A stretch of 38,952 bases of DNA, taken from NCBI GenBank assembly GCA_028288085.1, contig JAQBOK010000047.1, positions 1-38,952 on the forward strand. The letters are read 5' to 3'. Shown piece after piece: positions 34,883 through 38,952 of the stretch. Made by a program: the position numbers and the translations under genes. Below the pieces are notes generated by a model. It was not told where the DNA came from. It saw nothing but the letters and a program-made list of their open reading frames with translations, and searched no databases. This DNA is from Mucilaginibacter sp. Its GTDB lineage: Bacteria; Bacteroidota; Bacteroidia; Sphingobacteriales; Sphingobacteriaceae. Numbering within the stretch: the first letter of the stretch is position 1; every line of letters begins with the position of its first letter.

Positions 34883-36382
34883 ATGAGTAAGGTATTATTA
34901 TTCAACCCAAAAAGCGCTGTTGCAAAGCATCGCGTTCCAAATTCCATATTAAATATAGCAGCTTCAATTGAAGGCAAATACGAATGGGTAATTGTTGATG
35001 GAAATTGTGAAACCGACCCATTAAAAAAAATAGAAAGCTACCTGGATACAGGCGAATTCAATTACCTGGGCTTTACCGTAATGCCTGGCCCGCAGCTGAG
35101 GGAATCAATACCACTTTCAAAAGCGATCAAGGAAAAATACCCTTTTACCAGCATGATATGGGGCGGATATTTTCCATCAACACAGCCAAAAGCCGTGCTG
35201 GAATCGGGGTATGTAGATTTCATTATTAACGGCCCCGGCGATCATGCTTTTCCATTGCTCATTGATGCGCTTGAAAATAACACGCCTTATGAGTTTATAA
35301 AAAATATAATTTACCGGGCCAACGGCGATATTATTAAAAATGCAAAGGAAGACCTTATAGACCAGGAAACCTTGCCAGCCCTGCCTTATGATACGCTTGG
35401 CCGGTTTTACCCCATGGAAAAATATTTGGGCCGAACCTATCTTGGTGAAAAGACACTGGCTTACCATTCCAGTATCGGCTGCCCGTTCACCTGTTCGTTT
35501 TGTGCCGTGGTACCTATTTATGAAGCAAGATGGAAGGCTAAATCGGCCAAAACAGTATACAAGGACATCAAATACATCAAAGACAGATGGGGTGCTGATG
35601 CTATTGAATTTCACGATAATAACTTCTTTGTATCTGAAAAACGTTCGGTTGAGTTTGCCAAACTGATTAAGCCCGAAAATATGTCGTGGTGGGGAATGGC
35701 CCGCATCGATACGATGGATAAATTCAGCGATGCATCGCTAACCGCGATAAGAGAAGGCGGCTGCAAGATTATTTTTTTTGGTGCCGAAAGCGGCAATAAC
35801 CTGATACTGGAACAACTGGATAAAGGGGGTACCCAAACCGGCGACCAGATCATTCGTTTTGCAGAACGGCTAAAGAAATTTGATATAATCCCTGAGTATT
35901 CTTTTGTGCTTGGAACACCTGCACCAACAGCAAAACAGGTGCAGGCGCAGATAGATTTCGAAATAGATTTTATAAGGAAAGTTAAGCAGGTAAACCCGCG
36001 CACCGAAATTGTGCTATACACTTATAGTCCCGTACCTACCGAAGGTTCAACCTTATACAAACAGGTACTGGAATCGGGTTTTAAATACCCGCAGACGCTG
36101 GAGGACTGGATAAGCCCGGCCTGGGAAAATTTCGATATGCGCAAAAACCCGCTCACCCCATGGCTCACCCCGGAAATGATTGATAAGATAAGGAATTTTG
36201 AAACGGTATTGAATGGCGTTTACCCAACGGTTACAGACATAAGGCTGAATGATCTGAAACGAAGATCGATAAAGATGGTAGCCGCTTTACGCTATAAGAT
36301 TAACCTTTACAGCTATCCGTACGAAATAAAACTTTTGCAAAGGCTTTGGAAATATCGTCAGCCTGAAATACAAGGATTTTAA
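34883..36382 (+). CDS. B12-binding-domain radical SAM protein
   Basis: CPFTCSFC (CxxxCxxC); N-term Rossmann-like segment typical of B12-dependent radical SAM; ATG 34883 preferred. Confidence 0.88.
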   Translation: MSKVLLFNPKSAVAKHRVPNSILNIAASIEGKYEWVIVDGNCETDPLKKIESYLDTGEFNYLGFTVMPGPQLRESIPLSKAIKEKYPFTSMIWGGYFPSTQPKAVLESGYVDFIINGPGDHAFPLLIDALENNTPYEFIKNIIYRANGDIIKNAKEDLIDQETLPALPYDTLGRFYPMEKYLGRTYLGEKTLAYHSSIGCPFTCSFCAVVPIYEARWKAKSAKTVYKDIKYIKDRWGADAIEFHDNNFFVSEKRSVEFAKLIKPENMSWWGMARIDTMDKFSDASLTAIREGGCKIIFFGAESGNNLILEQLDKGGTQTGDQIIRFAERLKKFDIIPEYSFVLGTPAPTAKQVQAQIDFEIDFIRKVKQVNPRTEIVLYTYSPVPTEGSTLYKQVLESGFKYPQTLEDWISPAWENFDMRKNPLTPWLTPEMIDKIRNFETVLNGVYPTVTDIRLNDLKRRSIKMVAALRYKINLYSYPYEIKLLQRLWKYRQPEIQGF

Positions 36383-36394
36383 AATTAAACCAGT

Positions 36395-37138
36395 TTGAAC
36401 CTGACTGTAAAAAATTCGACCAAAAAATACACCCAAATTCTGAAACCGGATTTTGAGGACTTGTATATTGCTGTCAGGCAGCAGGAGAAAAGGCTATACA
36501 CTGATGAACAGTTACTGAATCTGCCCGAAATTGATTCATTACATACTTATTGCAACGAATGGAGGATAAGAAAACGGTCGGCCGAAAGGTTAATAGCTTA
36601 CCTTGAGCGCAAGCGCAGGGATTTGAAAATATTAGAGATAGGCTGTGGTAACGGATGGTTATCAGCACGGATGGCGAACATAAGTGATACAAAAGTTACG
36701 GGGATTGATATTAACCAGGTTGAGATTAACCAGGCTAACAGGGTGTTTAAAAAGGATAACCTGCAATTTATGTATGATACTTTTAATGACAATACTTTTG
36801 AAAACGAATCATTTGATGTGATCGTTTTTGCGGCATCCCTCCAATATTTTCCATCGGTGATCAATGTGTTGAAACAGGCCCAGGCTATTTTGAGCAAACG
36901 CGGTGAAATACATATTATAGATACCCCGCTTTACGATCCATTGGAGGTGGGTGAAGCCGATCAGCGAAGCCGTAATTATTTTACCCACATGGGTTTTCCC
37001 GAAATGTCCGATTATTATTATCACCACTCTATTAGCGAGTTTTGGGGGTTTAAATACCGTATCATGTTCAATCCGGATAACATCTTTAATAGATTTTTCA
37101 AAAAAGATCCTTTTCATTGGATCGTACTCAGGAAATAA
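36395..37138 (+). CDS. class I SAM-dependent methyltransferase
   Basis: LKILEIGCGNGWLSARMANISDTKVTGIDINQVEINQA...FDVIVFAASLQYFPSVINVLKQA; TTG start. Confidence 0.9.
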   Translation: MNLTVKNSTKKYTQILKPDFEDLYIAVRQQEKRLYTDEQLLNLPEIDSLHTYCNEWRIRKRSAERLIAYLERKRRDLKILEIGCGNGWLSARMANISDTKVTGIDINQVEINQANRVFKKDNLQFMYDTFNDNTFENESFDVIVFAASLQYFPSVINVLKQAQAILSKRGEIHIIDTPLYDPLEVGEADQRSRNYFTHMGFPEMSDYYYHHSISEFWGFKYRIMFNPDNIFNRFFKKDPFHWIVLRK

Positions 37139-37141
37139 AAA

Positions 37142-38191
37142 ATGGCAATACCATCTTTATATCACACCTATCAGCGCTACAAGACTTTAAAAACGCACCG
37201 GATAACGGCATTGCCCATCGTTATCCTGATGCCTCATAGCGCCTGTAACTGCCGCTGTGTGATGTGTGATATATGGAAGGATAATAAAAACCTGAAACAG
37301 CTGACCGAGGAAGACATCAGCGGATTGCTTACATCGTTAAAGGAATTTGGCACTAAACAGGTGATAATGTCGGGCGGGGAGGCATTGCTGAATCAGAATT
37401 TTTTCAGGCTATGCGAGATCCTGAAAAATGCCGGCATCAAAGTATCACTGCTCACCACGGGCCTATCTATTAAAGCCCATGCAGAACAATTGATCAAATG
37501 GGTTAACGACATCATCGTATCCTTAGACGGCGACCAGCCTTTGCATGATTCTATCCGCAATATACCGGGAGCTTTTCTTAAATTGAAAGATGGTGTACAA
37601 TATATCCAATCGTTAAGTCCAAACTTCAGGATTACGGCACGAACAGTTATCCACCGGCTGAATTTTTGGAACTGGGCCTCTATAATCCACCAGGCAAAGC
37701 TGATGGGGATAGACCAGATCAGCTTTTTACCTGCTGATGTAAGCAGCCACGCCTTTAACCGGCAAATGGCCTGGGAAGAACCCAAAAAGAACGAGATCCT
37801 TTTATCTGAAAGAGAGCTACCCGAATTAAAAGCGATAATTAACCGGATAATTATCGAAAACCAGGAAGATTTTGATAATGGGTTTATCGCTGAGTCGCCA
37901 CTGAAGATCCAGAACATATATTATTACTACGCGGCATTTTATGGGATGAACCCTTTCCCATATAAAAAGTGCAATGCGCCCTGGGTATCCACTGTAATTG
38001 AGGCAGACGGCAGTGTACGCCCCTGTTTTTTCCATGAGGTGACCGGTAATATCAGGGATTCGTCACTGGCAAATATATTAAACAGCGAAGAAGCTATTAA
38101 TTTCAGGAAAACGTTGGATATGAGCACTAACGATACCTGTGTAAAATGCGTATGTTCGTTAAATTTGTCGCCTTGGGCAAAGCTTGCATAA
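37142..38191 (+). CDS. radical SAM protein with SPASM-like C-terminus
   Basis: SACNCRCVMCDIW (CxxxCxxC), SGGEALLN; C-term Cys set CNAPW...RPCFF...CVKCVC. Confidence 0.92.
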   Translation: MAIPSLYHTYQRYKTLKTHRITALPIVILMPHSACNCRCVMCDIWKDNKNLKQLTEEDISGLLTSLKEFGTKQVIMSGGEALLNQNFFRLCEILKNAGIKVSLLTTGLSIKAHAEQLIKWVNDIIVSLDGDQPLHDSIRNIPGAFLKLKDGVQYIQSLSPNFRITARTVIHRLNFWNWASIIHQAKLMGIDQISFLPADVSSHAFNRQMAWEEPKKNEILLSERELPELKAIINRIIIENQEDFDNGFIAESPLKIQNIYYYYAAFYGMNPFPYKKCNAPWVSTVIEADGSVRPCFFHEVTGNIRDSSLANILNSEEAINFRKTLDMSTNDTCVKCVCSLNLSPWAKLA

Positions 38192-38207
38192 ATTCTAAAA
38201 TTATGGT

Positions 38208-38952
38208 ATGACCCTGAGGGAAACGATCAGGCGTTGGAAACCGGGTTTCCTGCAAATTATTGCACTACTAACCTTATTGCAGGTATTTGTAACGCTGCTT
38301 ACAGATGGTTTTGCCCTATCATTTGACGAGGCCATGTGGCATTATATTGGCCGCAACTGGTTTAGGCACGGCCTGGTTCCTTATACCGGCGGCGTAGATA
38401 ATAAATCACCTTTGATCTTTGCCATTTTCGGCCTGTCAGATAAATTGTTTGGGGTAAATTACTGGTTTCCGAGATTACTGGGTACGGTATTACAATCCAT
38501 TGGCATTTACTATATCTATAAAACAGCCAAACATATTGCCGGTGAGCGGGCCGGTATGCTGGCTATTTCCTTTTACGGGTTGGCATTACTTTGGCATGGC
38601 ACCGGCGGCAGGTATGTTGCCTTCACCGAGACTTATGATATACTGTTTATTATCCTGGCCGTTTACAAATACATTATCGCGCAGGATAAAAAAGATTTTT
38701 TAATCAGTGGCTTAATGGCAGGGATAGGATTGGCATTTCGCTTATCAGCTTTGTGGGGAATCATAGCCATATTAGTTGCCATACTCCGCAAGAGCAGGAT
38801 CAATGCATTAATATTTTGTGCCGGAATATTGGGAAGCGTTTTTTTACTTTCTATGGCGGGACTTATAGCCGGTATTAATATTCACGATATACTCACCTAT
38901 GGCCTGGCAGATAATTTTACCGCGGGCAGCACTACTGATCATTCCCTTATAT
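38208..38952 (+). CDS. GT39/ArnT-like membrane glycosyltransferase (3' truncated by window)
   Basis: Frame open from ATG 38208 to the edge, not in ORF track: MTLRETIRRWKPGFLQIIALLTLLQVFVTLLTDGFALSFDEAMWHYIGRNWFRHGLVPYTGGVDNKSPLIFAIFGLSDKLFG... Confidence 0.8.
   Translation, partial: MTLRETIRRWKPGFLQIIALLTLLQVFVTLLTDGFALSFDEAMWHYIGRNWFRHGLVPYTGGVDNKSPLIFAIFGLSDKLFGVNYWFPRLLGTVLQSIGIYYIYKTAKHIAGERAGMLAISFYGLALLWHGTGGRYVAFTETYDILFIILAVYKYIIAQDKKDFLISGLMAGIGLAFRLSALWGIIAILVAILRKSRINALIFCAGILGSVFLLSMAGLIAGINIHDILTYGLADNFTAGSTTDHSLI

Overview
This window looks like chromosomal DNA from a Bacteroidota organism, probably Sphingobacteriaceae (Mucilaginibacter/Pedobacter-like), judging by protein families, a T9SS sorting tail and codon style. 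No database search was possible. Left part: tail of a PUR/DUF3276-type gene; an Omp85-like barrel; a TetR-controlled cassette (tetR, two alpha/beta hydrolases, an SDR); tRNA-Gln(CTG); a YCII-like gene split over two frames; a universal stress protein; a small peptide gene with three near-identical 10-aa repeats; a TPR membrane protein; a DUF1801-like gene; and a LacI regulator. Middle: a 2710-aa secreted protein with about 14 Ig-like (He_PIG) repeats and a T9SS tail, then a minus-strand ECF sigma / anti-sigma-barrel / YceI / DUF5777 / Rieske operon. Right (24.5 kb to the end): a surface-glycan or glycolipid-type cluster with glycosyltransferases, a Wzx-like flippase, an ABC exporter, a GNAT, a polysaccharide deacetylase, an amidohydrolase, two methyltransferases, a B12-type radical SAM, a SPASM-like radical SAM and a GT39-like protein running off the edge. 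The strongest system-level signal is a bipartite motif, GGCAAC[C/T]-N16-CGT, with an exact 16-nt spacer at five sites. One lies before the ECF sigma gene and four before transcription units of the adjacent cluster, which suggests a dedicated ECF regulon. Other highlights are catalytic-residue losses in the TetR cassette, three copies of a palindromic operator, an NHL propeller inserted exactly inside an Ig-like repeat, and a possible -1 frameshift site in the YCII-like gene.
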